A stretch of 64,000 nt of DNA from Gammaproteobacteria bacterium. Its GTDB lineage: Bacteria > Pseudomonadota > Gammaproteobacteria > Pseudomonadales > JAUIET01. The stretch spans positions 1 through 64,000 of the forward strand of contig JAUIET010000003.1 in assembly GCA_030429735.1 (NCBI GenBank), given 5' to 3'. The notes under the pieces were generated by a model. The model made no database searches. It had not been told where the DNA came from and saw only the letters and a program-made list of their open reading frames with translations. Shown here piece after piece: positions 16,587 through 26,356 of this stretch (within the stretch, counting starts at the first letter, position 1; every line of letters starts with the position of its first letter). The translations under genes were made by a program, and so were the position numbers.

Positions 16587-17176
16587 TGCTTAGCCAATCC
16601 TAACTCGTACAAATAGTCGCGCAGGTAATCAACACGATCACTGCCCCAAAATATTTCTTCGCCAACAACAAATGTAGGAACACCAAACACGCCCAGCGAC
16701 TGCGCTTCTCGCCAGTTCTCATCCATACGTGCAAGATTCGCCGGTGACTCAACCGCTTCAAGCAAATCTTGCGAATCGAGGCCAATCTCTTGCCCTACTG
16801 CTGCAATTATTTCGGAGTCGCCAATGTCCTGTCCCTCGCCCCATTCCTTATCCATCATAGCCACTACATACTCACGCAATAGTCCATGCTCTTCGGCGAG
16901 CAGGGATCCTGCACCCGCTTTGGTAGGATCAGTGGTAATGGGTGGTGGATTCATCGGAATGCCCATCTTCTTTGCTATGCGGCGAATATCCTGGCGAACC
17001 AGCGGAATTTTAACTTTGGCCCGCTCTGGCGCAGAACGGCCTGTCCAACCGGCAAGTGGCTTCCATTCAAATTCAGCATGAAAATCATCCACCAGGGAAA
17101 AGATCGTTTTAGAAGCTATATAGCAATAAGGGCTTCTAAAATTAAAAAACAGGTTTATCTTTGTCGCTTCGGTCAT
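16583..17176 (-). CDS. 2-hydroxychromene-2-carboxylate isomerase-like protein (NahD/DsbA family)
   Basis: 197 aa of the kappa-class GST/DsbA-like fold: NFRSPYCYIAS near 12-22 holds the Ser that binds glutathione in NahD, and the C-terminal GVFGVPTFVVG and FWGSDRVDYL are diagnostic. NahD performs a glutathione-dependent isomerisation in naphthalene degradation, a step not needed for phenol itself. It is coupled to the GST gene by a 4-bp overlap and lies 24 bp after the DUF1329 gene. The true substrate here is uncertain; it may broaden the pathway to bicyclic aromatics. Confidence 0.85.
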   Translation of the reverse strand: MTEATKINLFFNFRSPYCYIASKTIFSLVDDFHAEFEWKPLAGWTGRSAPERAKVKIPLVRQDIRRIAKKMGIPMNPPPITTDPTKAGAGSLLAEEHGLLREYVVAMMDKEWGEGQDIGDSEIIAAVGQEIGLDSQDLLEAVESPANLARMDENWREAQSLGVFGVPTFVVGEEIFWGSDRVDYLRDYLYELGLAKQ

Positions 17177-17200
17177 AGGATGACGTCCTTTGCTTTGCCA

Positions 17201-18502
17201 TCAGCGCCCTACAGCGCGCAGTTGTTGTGGCGTGAATTGATTTGGGCGTAATGGGCGTGAGGGCAACACTGGCAGCAGTTGTATGGTAGTGCAGTGTTCG
17301 GCCTGGACATCAATCATTGATACTGCGTCTGTAATGCCTCCCTGCCAGGCTTTGTTATCCGGATGGTGATACTCAGAATCAGACACAGCCACCAAGCCGA
17401 TCTTCCACAGTTTACCCGCTCTATCGTATATTTTGGTCACGGCAGGGCCGAAGCCTTGAGCATCAACATAGAAAATGCGTTTGGATAAGGGATGCTCGCG
17501 CGACTTGGGCACCGCTTCAATAACGTAAGCTTTGCGCAATTGCCAGGTCACATTTGGAAAACACGACCCTCTTCCATGAAAATCAACCAATTGAAACCCG
17601 GTTTCTTTATCGTTTGATTTGGAATCGAGTGATTCAACAGGCAATTCACTGTGGCGATAGAGTGGCATGAGAATCCACCGGCTCTCAAGGTACTTCCAAT
17701 CCATGTCCATTATACGGCCGTTATAACCGAGAAAATCTTCGATCATAATATCGCTGCCCAGAAATGCATCAGTAGTCTGACCCGTTGCCAACACCCGAAC
17801 GCGTCGCTGTGTAGCGCTGTACATCCAGGCTTTTTCGCTGCGAGTATCGTCTTCTTGCCGGTGAACCAGAAGCTGTGTGTTGCGCACGTCTTGTGGGCGA
17901 TCAACACGCAGGTACAACGCATTGAATATATCGGCACGATTGTCAGGCAGCTCTGGCATGGGCTGATGCGTATGCCGATGCTTAAATCGCAACATACCAC
18001 CGTACATTTCCAAGGTGCGCTCAAGTTTGCCCGTTCGCATATTGCGATAGTGCCAAATAAACTCTCTCACCTCGTTTTCGTCAGGCGCGTAGCTGTAACG
18101 CATATTCCACGCAGCCTTATCACCCGCACGAACATCGTCGAGCGACAGAGGCCGAGGGAAAGGTCTTCCAAGGTGGTAGTTATTGATTACACCGGGTTGT
18201 TCTCCAAGTGTCACACCTTCGTAATGCGTAACAGTCGCTTGTACATAGTCCGGGTTTATCGCAAATGCATGGGTGTCGCCCACGGTAATTTCAAAATCGC
18301 CGGCGCGGATTAAACCCGCAATATCTGTGTCGACATAGGTAGTGTGCTGCGCGATATTGTCCGGACCTATTACAGTGCCCGCAGCAGGACCTGATTGTTT
18401 GGCGAGTTCTTCTCGATCTACATCAAACGATGACTCAATCTCGCCAGCTGAAATTGGCAAAGTCAATAGCGAGAAAAATAAAACAGTGATACGGCACATC
18501 AT
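17201..18502 (-). CDS. DUF1329 periplasmic protein (paralogue 1)
   Basis: 433 aa with a signal peptide (LLTLPISAGE) and a full DUF1329 domain; diagnostic strings RRVRVLATGQ, FLGSDIMIEDF, NGRIMDMDWKYL. DUF1329 proteins resemble LolA/LolB-type lipid-binding folds and are often encoded beside DUF1302 proteins and RND permeases. The start ATG abuts the dmpG stop with no spacer, so it belongs to the phenol operon. A clear paralogue is encoded at 37313, in the envelope cassette. Function unknown; binding of a hydrophobic substrate in the periplasm is an inference. Confidence 0.88.
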   Translation of the reverse strand: MMCRITVLFFSLLTLPISAGEIESSFDVDREELAKQSGPAAGTVIGPDNIAQHTTYVDTDIAGLIRAGDFEITVGDTHAFAINPDYVQATVTHYEGVTLGEQPGVINNYHLGRPFPRPLSLDDVRAGDKAAWNMRYSYAPDENEVREFIWHYRNMRTGKLERTLEMYGGMLRFKHRHTHQPMPELPDNRADIFNALYLRVDRPQDVRNTQLLVHRQEDDTRSEKAWMYSATQRRVRVLATGQTTDAFLGSDIMIEDFLGYNGRIMDMDWKYLESRWILMPLYRHSELPVESLDSKSNDKETGFQLVDFHGRGSCFPNVTWQLRKAYVIEAVPKSREHPLSKRIFYVDAQGFGPAVTKIYDRAGKLWKIGLVAVSDSEYHHPDNKAWQGGITDAVSMIDVQAEHCTTIQLLPVLPSRPLRPNQFTPQQLRAVGR

Positions 18503-19522
18503 CTAACCGGTCTTTGACATAGTTAGCGCAAGGTCCTCAATCATGTCTTCCTGGCCACCGACTGTTCCACGTTTACCCAACTCAACCAATATGTCGCGAG
18601 CTGAAACGCCGTATTTTTTTTCTGCGCGCTGCGCAAACAACAGAAACGATGAATAGACGCCGGCATAACCCAGGGTTAAAGCATCACGATCAAGTCGAAT
18701 TGGCTGATCCATCATTGGAACAACGATATCCTCAGCAACGTCCATAACGCTGTATAAATCGATGCCCGTATGAGCCTTCATTCTATGCAGTACTGCGACC
18801 AGAACTTCAAGCGGTGTATTGCCAGCACCGGCACCCAAACCAGCCACGGAACCGTCGATGCGAGAGGCGCCCGCCTCAATGGCCGCCAGTGAATTGGCAA
18901 TGCCCATGCCTAAATTGTGATGGCCATGGAAACCCACTTCGGTATCCGGTTTCAGCTCCGAACGCAGCAGACCAATCTTTTCAGTCACTTCATCAGGCAA
19001 CATATAGCCCGCTGAGTCGGTGCAATACAAACAGTTTGCGCCGTAAGATTCCATCAAACGCGCTTGCTCCAGGATTTTTTCGGCTGGCACCATGTGGGCC
19101 ATCATTAAAAAGCCAACCGTGTCCATTTCCATTTCAGCCGCCAGACCAATGTGCTGCTGCGATACATCGGCCTCTGTACAATGTGTGGCTACCCTAATAG
19201 TTGTAACGCCACACTCTTTGGCCATTCTTAGGTGATCCACCGTTCCAATGCCTGGAAGCAACAGTGCGGATATTTTTGCCTGTTGCATTTTCGGAACCAC
19301 GGCACGAAGGTATTCTTCGTCACTGTGAGCAGGAAATCCGTAATTTACCGATCGACCACCCAGGCCGTCGCCATGGCTGATTTCAATCAATGGCATTCCC
19401 GCAGCGTCCAAGCCAGTCGCAACATCAATCATCTCCTGTAAGGAAATTTGATGTTGCTTTGCATGCATGCCGTCACGCAAGCTCATGTCGTGCAATCGTA
19501 CTTGTGTTCCTTCAAGGTTCAT
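18503..19522 (-). CDS. dmpG: 4-hydroxy-2-oxovalerate aldolase
   Basis: Cleaves 4-hydroxy-2-oxovalerate to pyruvate and acetaldehyde, the last carbon-carbon step of the meta pathway. 339 aa, HMGL-like TIM barrel with metal and catalytic signatures RDGMH (near 16), GFHGHHN (near 198) and [10 protein letters not shown]. It forms a channelling complex with acetaldehyde dehydrogenase DmpF, whose gene ends 33 bp upstream. Close in length to DmpG (345 aa). Confidence 0.96.
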   Translation of the reverse strand: MNLEGTQVRLHDMSLRDGMHAKQHQISLQEMIDVATGLDAAGMPLIEISHGDGLGGRSVNYGFPAHSDEEYLRAVVPKMQQAKISALLLPGIGTVDHLRMAKECGVTTIRVATHCTEADVSQQHIGLAAEMEMDTVGFLMMAHMVPAEKILEQARLMESYGANCLYCTDSAGYMLPDEVTEKIGLLRSELKPDTEVGFHGHHNLGMGIANSLAAIEAGASRIDGSVAGLGAGAGNTPLEVLVAVLHRMKAHTGIDLYSVMDVAEDIVVPMMDQPIRLDRDALTLGYAGVYSSFLLFAQRAEKKYGVSARDILVELGKRGTVGGQEDMIEDLALTMSKTG

Positions 19523-19555
19523 GTGATCTCTACTCAGTTTTTCCCGCTACGTTAC

Positions 19556-20461
19556 TTAGCCGCGCTGTGGTAATTGCAGATTTCCACTCGCCGACTCTTC
19601 GGCAAACAGTTCGGCAGTGCGTAAAGCCGCAGCCGTCATGATGTCCAGATTACCTGCGTACGTTGGCAAAAAATCGCCCAGGCCTTCCACTTCCAGATAC
19701 ACTGTGACGCGCTTGTCTTCGAACACCGGTCCGTTCACCAAACGATAACCTGGAACGTAGCGCTGCACCTCCCCTATCATCGCGTGAATTGAATCGCTGA
19801 TAGCTGCCTCATCAGGCGCGTCTGTTGTCAGGCAATGCACAGTATCTCGCATTATTAATGGTGGCTCAGCGGGGTTTATAACGATGATCGCCTTCCCCTC
19901 TTTAGCGCCACCTACCTGCTCTACACCCGCCGCTGTTGTGCGAGTAAACTCATCGATATTAACCCGCGTGCCTGGCCCGACCGATTTCGATGATACCGTC
20001 GCTACAATTTCCCCGTAAGCCACTTCCTGAACACGTGAAACAGCCGCCACAATTGGAATAGTTGCCTGGCCACCGCAAGTGACCATATTCACGTTCATTT
20101 CAAGCGTTTCAGCGTGTTGTTTAAGATTGACCGGTGGAATACAAAAGGGGCCAATCGCCGCGGGCGTGAGGTCAATCATGACCACGCCCAGCTCGTTTAA
20201 TTTGCAGCTGTTCTCAGCATGGACATAGGCCGAGGTCGCATCAAAGGCTATTCTGACATCGTCATTGAGCACATGCGGTACTAATCCATCCACACCTTCA
20301 GATGTGGTTTTCATGCCGAATTCGCGCGCTCGCTTGATACCTTCCGATTCTTCTATCCCCACCATCCATACTGGCTCAACCCAGTCGCTGCGCATGGCTT
20401 TCATGAGCAGATCGGTACCGATATTGCCTGGGCCGATAATGGCGGCCTTTAGTTTGTTCAT
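19556..20461 (-). CDS. dmpF: acetaldehyde dehydrogenase (acylating)
   Basis: Oxidises acetaldehyde from DmpG to acetyl-CoA with NAD+ and CoA. The Rossmann motif IIGPGNIG starts near residue 8, and the catalytic Cys129 is in TCGGQAT. The start is ATG 20461 (MNKLKAA...), preceded by GAGA; the track ORF adds 20 non-homologous residues. The 301-aa length fits DmpF/MhpF (about 312). Confidence 0.96.
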   Translation of the reverse strand: MNKLKAAIIGPGNIGTDLLMKAMRSDWVEPVWMVGIEESEGIKRAREFGMKTTSEGVDGLVPHVLNDDVRIAFDATSAYVHAENSCKLNELGVVMIDLTPAAIGPFCIPPVNLKQHAETLEMNVNMVTCGGQATIPIVAAVSRVQEVAYGEIVATVSSKSVGPGTRVNIDEFTRTTAAGVEQVGGAKEGKAIIVINPAEPPLIMRDTVHCLTTDAPDEAAISDSIHAMIGEVQRYVPGYRLVNGPVFEDKRVTVYLEVEGLGDFLPTYAGNLDIMTAAALRTAELFAEESASGNLQLPQRG

Positions 20462-20492
20462 TGTGATTCTCTGTCTTTGCAATCTATTACAA

Positions 20493-21287
20493 CTATACGA
20501 AGCGCATGCTGACGGTACCAAGGTCCTGATAGCGCACGACTATGGAGTCACCGCGTTCAACCAATACAGCGGCAGTGATGCCGCCAGTCATGATAAAAGT
20601 ACCTGCAGGAATGCTCTCGCCACGCTCATCTAACATGCTCGCTAACATAGCAACGCTGGCAGCTGGGTGATCCAAAACCGCCGCGCCAGCGCCCACTTCT
20701 ACCACTTCGCCATTCTTCTGCATCACCACGCCAACAGTAGCCCAGTCGAAATCTTCTGGCTTTGCCGCATGGCTGCCCACGACGAAGCGCGTGGAGGATG
20801 AGTTATCAGCCTGAACGCTCACAAGATCAAATTTGAAGTCTTTGTATCGCGAATCAATAATTTCGACCGCAGGAACCACCAACTCGGTAGCGTCTAACAC
20901 TTGTTCTACTGTTACGTCTGGCCCTGATAGTGGTTTATTGGTGACAAACGCGAGCTCGGCTTCTACTTTAGGGTGAATGAGTTCATCAAACTTTACGTCA
21001 GCGTTGTCGGAAAGGCTGAAGTAATCCGCCAGGAAACCGTAACAGGGTTTCTCAACCCCCATTTGTTTCATTTTCGCCCAGGACGTAAGCCCCATTTTCA
21101 TGCCCACCATTTTGTGACCGCGCTGTTCCTTGCGACGACGAATTTCCCATTGAACATCGGTGGCATCAACCATGGTCATGTCGGGGTAATCGTCGGTGAT
21201 TTTGGTTACCTCAAAGGCTTCCAATTCAGCTTTTTCCAAATGTTCGGCCAGTTTCGCTACGGCCTCTTTACTCAAGGTTCTGCTCAT
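20493..21287 (-). CDS. dmpH: 4-oxalocrotonate (2-oxo-3-hexenedioate) decarboxylase
   Basis: 264 aa, the same length as DmpH and closely similar in sequence ([29 protein letters not shown]-type [18 protein letters not shown]). It decarboxylates 2-oxo-3-hexenedioate to 2-hydroxypenta-2,4-dienoate on the dehydrogenase branch of the meta pathway and forms a complex with the hydratase DmpE. It is distinguished from its paralogue DmpE, encoded 8 bp upstream, by these strings. Its substrate normally comes from the tautomerase DmpI, whose gene was not found. Confidence 0.95.
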   Translation of the reverse strand: MSRTLSKEAVAKLAEHLEKAELEAFEVTKITDDYPDMTMVDATDVQWEIRRRKEQRGHKMVGMKMGLTSWAKMKQMGVEKPCYGFLADYFSLSDNADVKFDELIHPKVEAELAFVTNKPLSGPDVTVEQVLDATELVVPAVEIIDSRYKDFKFDLVSVQADNSSSTRFVVGSHAAKPEDFDWATVGVVMQKNGEVVEVGAGAAVLDHPAASVAMLASMLDERGESIPAGTFIMTGGITAAVLVERGDSIVVRYQDLGTVSMRFV

Positions 21288-21295
21288 TTTGGTTC

Positions 21296-22078
21296 TCAGC
21301 TAAAATTCAAGTCACAACGGCCCATGCCACCAATGCGCACACTCATGGAGTCACCCGCAACTACCGGTACCAGTGGCACCAATGAGCCTGACAGTATGAC
21401 TTCACCCGCTTTCAAGCCGATCTCGAACTGCCCCAAGGTATTCGCTAACCAGGCAACGCAATTGACCGGGCTGCCCAATGCGGCAGCACCAGCCCCCGTG
21501 CTTATGGTATTGCCATTTTTGCTTACCACCATGCCACAGGTGGCCAGATCAATTTTTCTGGGGTCCACTGCGCTGGCTTCAGCCAGCGCGAATAATCCAC
21601 AAGACGCATTGTCTGCGACCGTGTCCTGTATTTTTATATTCCAATCCTCAATACGGGAATCCACAACCTCAAAACACGGCATTACCAACTCGGTGGCCGC
21701 TAATACATCAGCGTTTGTGATACCGGGGCCTATCAGGTCTTTCTTCAGCACAAATGCGATTTCGCCTTCAGCGCGAGGTTGAATTAGCCGTTCGCTTATT
21801 GGCATTTCATCAGAAAACACCATAGCGTTAGTCAAGTAACCAAAGTCAGGCTGATGCACGTTGAGCATGCTTTGCACGCTCTTGCTGGTAACGCCTATCT
21901 TTTTACCTATGATGCTCTCACCCGCTTCCAAGCGCCTCTCCAACATCTGCAAGGAGATATGGTAGGCGTCGTCAATACTGATGCCGGCATGCTGATCCGT
22001 TAAAGGAGCAATCGTTCTACGATCCTGCATTGCGGAGTACAACTCATTACCGCAGCGTGCAATTTGTTCACTGTCCAT
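21296..22078 (-). CDS. dmpE: 2-oxopent-4-enoate (2-hydroxypenta-2,4-dienoate) hydratase
   Basis: 260 aa, near-identical in length to DmpE (about 261), with its signatures: DAYHISLQMLERRL, GKKIGVTSKSVQ, PRAEGEIAFVLKKDL and IQDTVADNASCG. Adds water to 2-hydroxypenta-2,4-dienoate to give 4-hydroxy-2-oxovalerate, the substrate of DmpG. Metal-dependent fumarylacetoacetase-like fold. In this operon E directly precedes H, unlike the D-E-F-G-H order of pseudomonad dmp clusters. Confidence 0.95.
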   Translation of the reverse strand: MDSEQIARCGNELYSAMQDRRTIAPLTDQHAGISIDDAYHISLQMLERRLEAGESIIGKKIGVTSKSVQSMLNVHQPDFGYLTNAMVFSDEMPISERLIQPRAEGEIAFVLKKDLIGPGITNADVLAATELVMPCFEVVDSRIEDWNIKIQDTVADNASCGLFALAEASAVDPRKIDLATCGMVVSKNGNTISTGAGAAALGSPVNCVAWLANTLGQFEIGLKAGEVILSGSLVPLVPVVAGDSMSVRIGGMGRCDLNFS

Positions 22079-22118
22079 TTCAGTTTTGTTCCTTAACTTG
22101 TTGTGCTTAAAACAGGGG

Positions 22119-23585
22119 CTACAGCTTGATACAGATGTTTTTCATTTCCGTATAAAACTCGAGGGAATGCACGCCGCCTTCGCGGCCAATGCCTGATTGC
22201 TTTGAGCCGCCGAATGACGTGCGAAGATCCCTGAGAAACCAGCTGTTAACCCAAGCAATGCCTACCTCAATCTGTTCCGCAACGCGAATTGCTCGGGCGC
22301 TGTTTTCGGTCCAGATTGCTGTTGCCAAGCCGTATGCATTGTCGTTAGCCAATGCAATCACTTCGTCTTCCTCATCGAACGGACGAATATGGCAACATGG
22401 ACCAAAGATTTCCTCTTTGATCACGCGCGCATTATCATCAAGATCGGTCCAGATTGTAGGTTGCACCCAGGCACCAGGTGCCAGATCTTCAGTCATGTCT
22501 GGCTCGCCACCGCCAAGAACAACTGTGGCGCCCTCCTCAACCGCAAGCCGATAATAAGACAGTACTTTTTCTTTATGTTCCAGACTGATCAAAGGACCCA
22601 TTTTGGTGTCGGGATCTTCTGGCCGACCCAGAGTAAGCTCACCGGCCTGATGGGCCAGGCGTTGCACGAATTCTTCAAATATTGGTCGCTGCACGTAGAC
22701 GCGCTCTGTCCCAAGACACACCTGCCCACAGTTCGCGAAGGCCGAGCGCATCGTACCTTCAATCGCCTTGTCCATATCGCAGTCAGCGAACACAATAGCT
22801 GCGTTCTTGCCCCCGCATTCCATCGACACGTCCCGTAGGCCTTTGGCTGCTGCGCGAGTGATGACTTCACCGGTTCCCGTCTCCCCGGTAAACGTAATAG
22901 CATCAACTCCCGGGTGCTCTGTTAGAAATGCGCCTGCGGAATCTGGTCCGAAGCCATGCACTACGTTGTAAACCCCTGCTGGTACCCCGCAGCTATTCAT
23001 CACCTCGGCCAGCAAAGTAGTTGTTAACGGGGTTTCCTCTGACGGTTTAACCACGACAGTATTGCCACAGGCGAGAGCCGGGCCGACCTTCCATGTCATC
23101 AACAGTAGGGGCAGGTTCCAGGGGCTTATCACTCCGATGACGCCTTTTGGCGCACGGTGCGCAACATTCACGGCACCGGTACCATCTGGCGTTTCCATCC
23201 GGTACGCCTCGGAGGGTACGTTTTTAATCATGTCGGCAAACACTTTGAAATTTGCAGCCCCCCTCGGAATGTCAATGTGGCTAGCCAGCGAACGGGGTTT
23301 GCCGGTGTCAAGGCATTCCGCTTCCAGGAACTCGTCGAAGCGCTGATTGACACCGTCTGCAATCGCGTGAAGCATGTCGATTCGATCATCAATCTTCATT
23401 TGGCCCCAAGGACCAGTCAGTGCGGCTCGAGCGGATTCCACGGCATGTGCAACATCTTCTTTGCTCGCCTCATGAGCCACAGCGATAACACTGTTATCAA
23501 CGGGTGTGCGAACCTCAAAGGTTTTTCCACTAGTGCCTTTGCAGAACTCGCCGGCAATGAAATTCTCTATCACGACATTGCTCAT
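22119..23585 (-). CDS. dmpC: 2-hydroxymuconic semialdehyde dehydrogenase
   Basis: NAD+-dependent aldehyde dehydrogenase (488 aa; DmpC/XylG about 486) that oxidises 2-hydroxymuconic semialdehyde to 4-oxalocrotonate. Family features: ISPWNLPLL, the catalytic Glu in MECGGKNA, and the catalytic Cys in FANCGQVCLGTERV. The C-terminus LEFYTEMKNICIKL is typical. It follows the catechol dioxygenase gene with 2 bp between stop and start. Confidence 0.96.
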   Translation of the reverse strand: MSNVVIENFIAGEFCKGTSGKTFEVRTPVDNSVIAVAHEASKEDVAHAVESARAALTGPWGQMKIDDRIDMLHAIADGVNQRFDEFLEAECLDTGKPRSLASHIDIPRGAANFKVFADMIKNVPSEAYRMETPDGTGAVNVAHRAPKGVIGVISPWNLPLLLMTWKVGPALACGNTVVVKPSEETPLTTTLLAEVMNSCGVPAGVYNVVHGFGPDSAGAFLTEHPGVDAITFTGETGTGEVITRAAAKGLRDVSMECGGKNAAIVFADCDMDKAIEGTMRSAFANCGQVCLGTERVYVQRPIFEEFVQRLAHQAGELTLGRPEDPDTKMGPLISLEHKEKVLSYYRLAVEEGATVVLGGGEPDMTEDLAPGAWVQPTIWTDLDDNARVIKEEIFGPCCHIRPFDEEDEVIALANDNAYGLATAIWTENSARAIRVAEQIEVGIAWVNSWFLRDLRTSFGGSKQSGIGREGGVHSLEFYTEMKNICIKL

Positions 23586-23587
23586 AA

Positions 23588-24517
23588 CTAGGTAACCACA
23601 CCGAGGAAGTTTTCGTTCAGTACGCGATCGTGATAAAAAATCGCTTTGCCCAGTTCACTGGCGTCCCAGGTAATTACTGGCGAATCCGGGTAGTAGTAGT
23701 TACCGCCTGCACCATCACAGAACACTTCATTACGATTGCCTGAGGGATCAAAGAAGTAGATTGTTTGTCCGTGTGTCAGACCGTGCCGGGTAGGACCAAT
23801 GTCCAATGAGATATCATGCATCGATATCAGATCCGCCGCCCGAAGTACCTCTTCCCAGGTATTCAGGAAAAATGAGGCATGGTGAAACTTTCCTTTTTCT
23901 TCATGGCGCACCCAGGCTATGTCATGCGCTTTCATCGAACACGTCAGGAATTGAGCGATACGTAGATCGCCGTCCATCACTTCTTCGGCCAGATCAAAGC
24001 CCAGTACTTTTGTGAACAGCTCCAATGAGCCGTCCAGATCATCGCCATAGAGCAGGCAGTGATCAAAGCGGGAGGTCTTCATTCCTTTTAGATCTTCAGG
24101 CCACGCCTCCGGATTACGAGCGGTAACGCCCCATTTCCCGGTCTGTTCTTTCTCCGCGTAAATTTCGAAGAAGTGACCAGTCGGTGAATCAAAACGCACG
24201 CGTTCTCCACACCCGTTCAATTCACCGGCTGGAATGTTTTCAACCTGACACCCGAATTCCTTGAGTTCGTCGCGAAGGGAGTTCATTACATCTGTACTGG
24301 TGACCTTGAACCCCATAAAATCCATACCAGCTTCATCTGCTTCGCGAAGCACTACCGAGTACTTATCAATCTCGGTCCACGCTTTCAAGTAAACCCTGCC
24401 CATTGAGTCTTTGTGCATCTCGATCAACCCGAGTCGATCGCGATAATGAATGAGAGCCTCGTCCATATCCAATACCCGGATCTGAACATGTCCTGGTCGC
24501 ATTACGCCCTTTTTCAT
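23588..24517 (-). CDS. dmpB: catechol 2,3-dioxygenase
   Basis: Extradiol ring-cleavage enzyme making 2-hydroxymuconic semialdehyde from catechol. Two vicinal-oxygen-chelate modules; Fe(II) ligands correspond to H153 (FDHCLL), one His of FHHASF (about 212-213) and E264 (NRNEVF), matching XylE H153/H214/E265. Start choice: the track GTG 24526 is part of the ribosome site AAAGGTG, which lies 6 nt before ATG 24517, so the protein is [10 protein letters not shown]..., 309 aa (XylE 307). Confidence 0.97.
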   Translation of the reverse strand: MKKGVMRPGHVQIRVLDMDEALIHYRDRLGLIEMHKDSMGRVYLKAWTEIDKYSVVLREADEAGMDFMGFKVTSTDVMNSLRDELKEFGCQVENIPAGELNGCGERVRFDSPTGHFFEIYAEKEQTGKWGVTARNPEAWPEDLKGMKTSRFDHCLLYGDDLDGSLELFTKVLGFDLAEEVMDGDLRIAQFLTCSMKAHDIAWVRHEEKGKFHHASFFLNTWEEVLRAADLISMHDISLDIGPTRHGLTHGQTIYFFDPSGNRNEVFCDGAGGNYYYPDSPVITWDASELGKAIFYHDRVLNENFLGVVT

Positions 24518-24528
24518 AGTAGTCACCT

Positions 24529-24879
24529 TTATCTGTTAATTACTCTCTGGCTATCTGATGAGCCAGCACGCATCGTGCTTTTGTTGTCATACTGAGTTGG
24601 CGTCCGCAACTCAAAGATCACATCACTTCGCGGGAAGGTTCGACATGCCAACGTGAGGTTCTCTTTCTGTTCTGAATCACCAATGAACTTTTTACTCATT
24701 TTTTTTGTCTCGAAGTCACCACTAATGATGCGAATTCGACATCGCCCACACCCGCCACCACGGCACCCAACAGGGATGAGATCTTTGGCTTGTCGCTCCA
24801 TCGCGATCAATAGCGGCCTATCTTCACTGCACAAGAATTCCGCGTTCGTGCCGGCACACCTGACCTTATGCATCTGCAT
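24529..24879 (-). CDS. dmpQ: 2Fe-2S ferredoxin (DmpQ/XylT-like)
   Basis: 116-aa plant-type ferredoxin with cluster ligands C39, C44, C47 and C79 ([11 protein letters not shown] ... TLACR). DmpQ/XylT reduces and reactivates catechol 2,3-dioxygenase whose iron has been oxidised by substituted catechols; it is characteristically encoded just before that enzyme, as here (11 bp upstream of the dmpB ATG). Confidence 0.93.
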   Translation of the reverse strand: MQMHKVRCAGTNAEFLCSEDRPLLIAMERQAKDLIPVGCRGGGCGRCRIRIISGDFETKKMSKKFIGDSEQKENLTLACRTFPRSDVIFELRTPTQYDNKSTMRAGSSDSQRVINR

Positions 24880-24888
24880 CGCAAACTC

Positions 24889-25956
24889 TCAGCCCAAGCC
24901 CTTGAACAAGGGGCTTTTTGGCTTCACGTCTTTACTTTCGTTGGTATAGAAATTTTCCATGTACATGTGTTTTTCGAACAGTCGCCCACGCATCAATGTG
25001 GTAATGCAGGAATCGATCATAATCGGTGGACCGCACATATACGCCTTATTCCCTTCAAATTTTCCATCGTAGTGCCGCTGTGCCACATCATGCACATAGC
25101 CTCTCTCACCTTGCCAATCGGAATCGTCAGGCTCGTCAGATAGCGCGGGAACATAATGGAAATTTTTGTGTGCGCGCTCCATTTGCTCGAACAACTCCCG
25201 ATAATAGAGCTCCTGCTGATTACGCGCGCCGTAGATCAGAGTAATGTCGCCAGTGTCATCCTTTTCCAACAGATCGAGAACCATGCATTTGGGGCTGGAT
25301 AATCCGGAACCGCCCGCAAGAAATATTTTTGGTTCAGGTGCGGAGGTTCGCACAAAGAAGTGCCCATAAGGCCCACTGAAAGAAATCTCGTCACCCACTT
25401 CGAGTTCATTGTGCAAGTAAGCGGTACCCTCGCCATCTGGAATCAGGGCAACATTAAGTTCAATGAGGTTTTTCGAGGATGGCGGACTTGCTATTGAGAA
25501 CGCTCTGGGCGCGCCATCCAAACCTGGAATGTTGATGTTCAAGTACTGTCCGGCCTGAAAATCCAGACCGTCGCCTTCCAATGCCAGGAAAATTCCTTTT
25601 ATTCTCGGCGTGAACTGCTCAATCTTCGTGACAACAGCTAAATAATCCCGTACCGCATGCGATTGGGCATCAGGCTCCTCGTCAACATCAGCCTCAATGA
25701 CCAGATCAGAAATCGGTACAGCGCAGCAAGTCAAGCACTTACCTTCTTCGCGCTCCATGTCCATCAATGCAAACGGAGACGCGTCGCCAAAATCAACGTC
25801 GCCCTCAAGCACATCCACTTTGCAGGTAGAACACAGACCATGGCCACAGGCATGCGGTAGATACAAACCAGCACGCAAGGCTGCATCCAGGATAGTTTGC
25901 CCTTCTTCCACCTCAATGGATTCGCCCAATGGCTCTATTTCAACGCGATAAGACAT
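24889..25956 (-). CDS. dmpP: phenol hydroxylase reductase component
   Basis: 355 aa (DmpP 353). An N-terminal 2Fe-2S ferredoxin domain with C37, C42, C45 and C77 is followed by an FAD domain (RAFSIASPP) and an NAD-binding domain (FLAGGSGLSSPKCMV, YMCGPP). Passes electrons from NADH to the diiron oxygenase DmpLNO. ATG 25956 has an AGGAA ribosome site; the gene is 29 bp after dmpO. Confidence 0.96.
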   Translation of the reverse strand: MSYRVEIEPLGESIEVEEGQTILDAALRAGLYLPHACGHGLCSTCKVDVLEGDVDFGDASPFALMDMEREEGKCLTCCAVPISDLVIEADVDEEPDAQSHAVRDYLAVVTKIEQFTPRIKGIFLALEGDGLDFQAGQYLNINIPGLDGAPRAFSIASPPSSKNLIELNVALIPDGEGTAYLHNELEVGDEISFSGPYGHFFVRTSAPEPKIFLAGGSGLSSPKCMVLDLLEKDDTGDITLIYGARNQQELYYRELFEQMERAHKNFHYVPALSDEPDDSDWQGERGYVHDVAQRHYDGKFEGNKAYMCGPPIMIDSCITTLMRGRLFEKHMYMENFYTNESKDVKPKSPLFKGLG

Positions 25957-25985
25957 TTCTTAAGTTCCTGTCGATAGTAACGTCA

Positions 25986-26345
25986 TCAACTACCAGAGCC
26001 TGCAATTCCATTGTCACCAGGTGTAACAAACCGCAGCAATGATTTATGTCCAATACCGTTCTCGACAAGACTGGCCGCGCGGTCTGGAGAAAAGGGCGCG
26101 TCGTCGAGAATCCACTCAACATCGCCCCAATCAATCGCTTTGAACAAAGGATGTGAACCCCAAACACTGGGTATCAGCTCATCGACCAATGCAGCGAATG
26201 GCATGGACGGTGGCAGAGGAAACGCCAATGCCCCGGAAAACAAACGGTGCTTATCCCAGTCGATATAAACAACCTGGTTGCCGTGAAAATTTTCAACCGC
26301 ATCACGGTCGTTATCCACATAGTCTTTAAGAGCGTTTATTGCCAT
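25986..26345 (-). CDS. dmpO: phenol hydroxylase gamma subunit
   Basis: 119 aa, the same length as DmpO, with the subunit signature YIDWDKHRLFSGALAFPLPPSMPFAALVDE (quoted here only in family terms: N-terminal YIDWDKH, then LPPSMPFA). Small subunit of the (alpha-beta-gamma)2 diiron hydroxylase. AAGGAG lies 7 nt before the ATG. 11 bp separate it from dmpN. Confidence 0.93.
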   Translation of the reverse strand: MAINALKDYVDNDRDAVENFHGNQVVYIDWDKHRLFSGALAFPLPPSMPFAALVDELIPSVWGSHPLFKAIDWGDVEWILDDAPFSPDRAASLVENGIGHKSLLRFVTPGDNGIAGSGS

Positions 26346-26356
26346 GAAGTTACTCC

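Noticed and set aside
17651-18313. 220-aa plus-strand ORF
   Set aside because: Antisense to the DUF1329 gene; no ribosome site or recognisable domain.
20973-21782. 269-aa plus-strand ORF
   Set aside because: Fully antisense to dmpH and dmpE, which match known enzymes over their full length; no family features in the plus frame.
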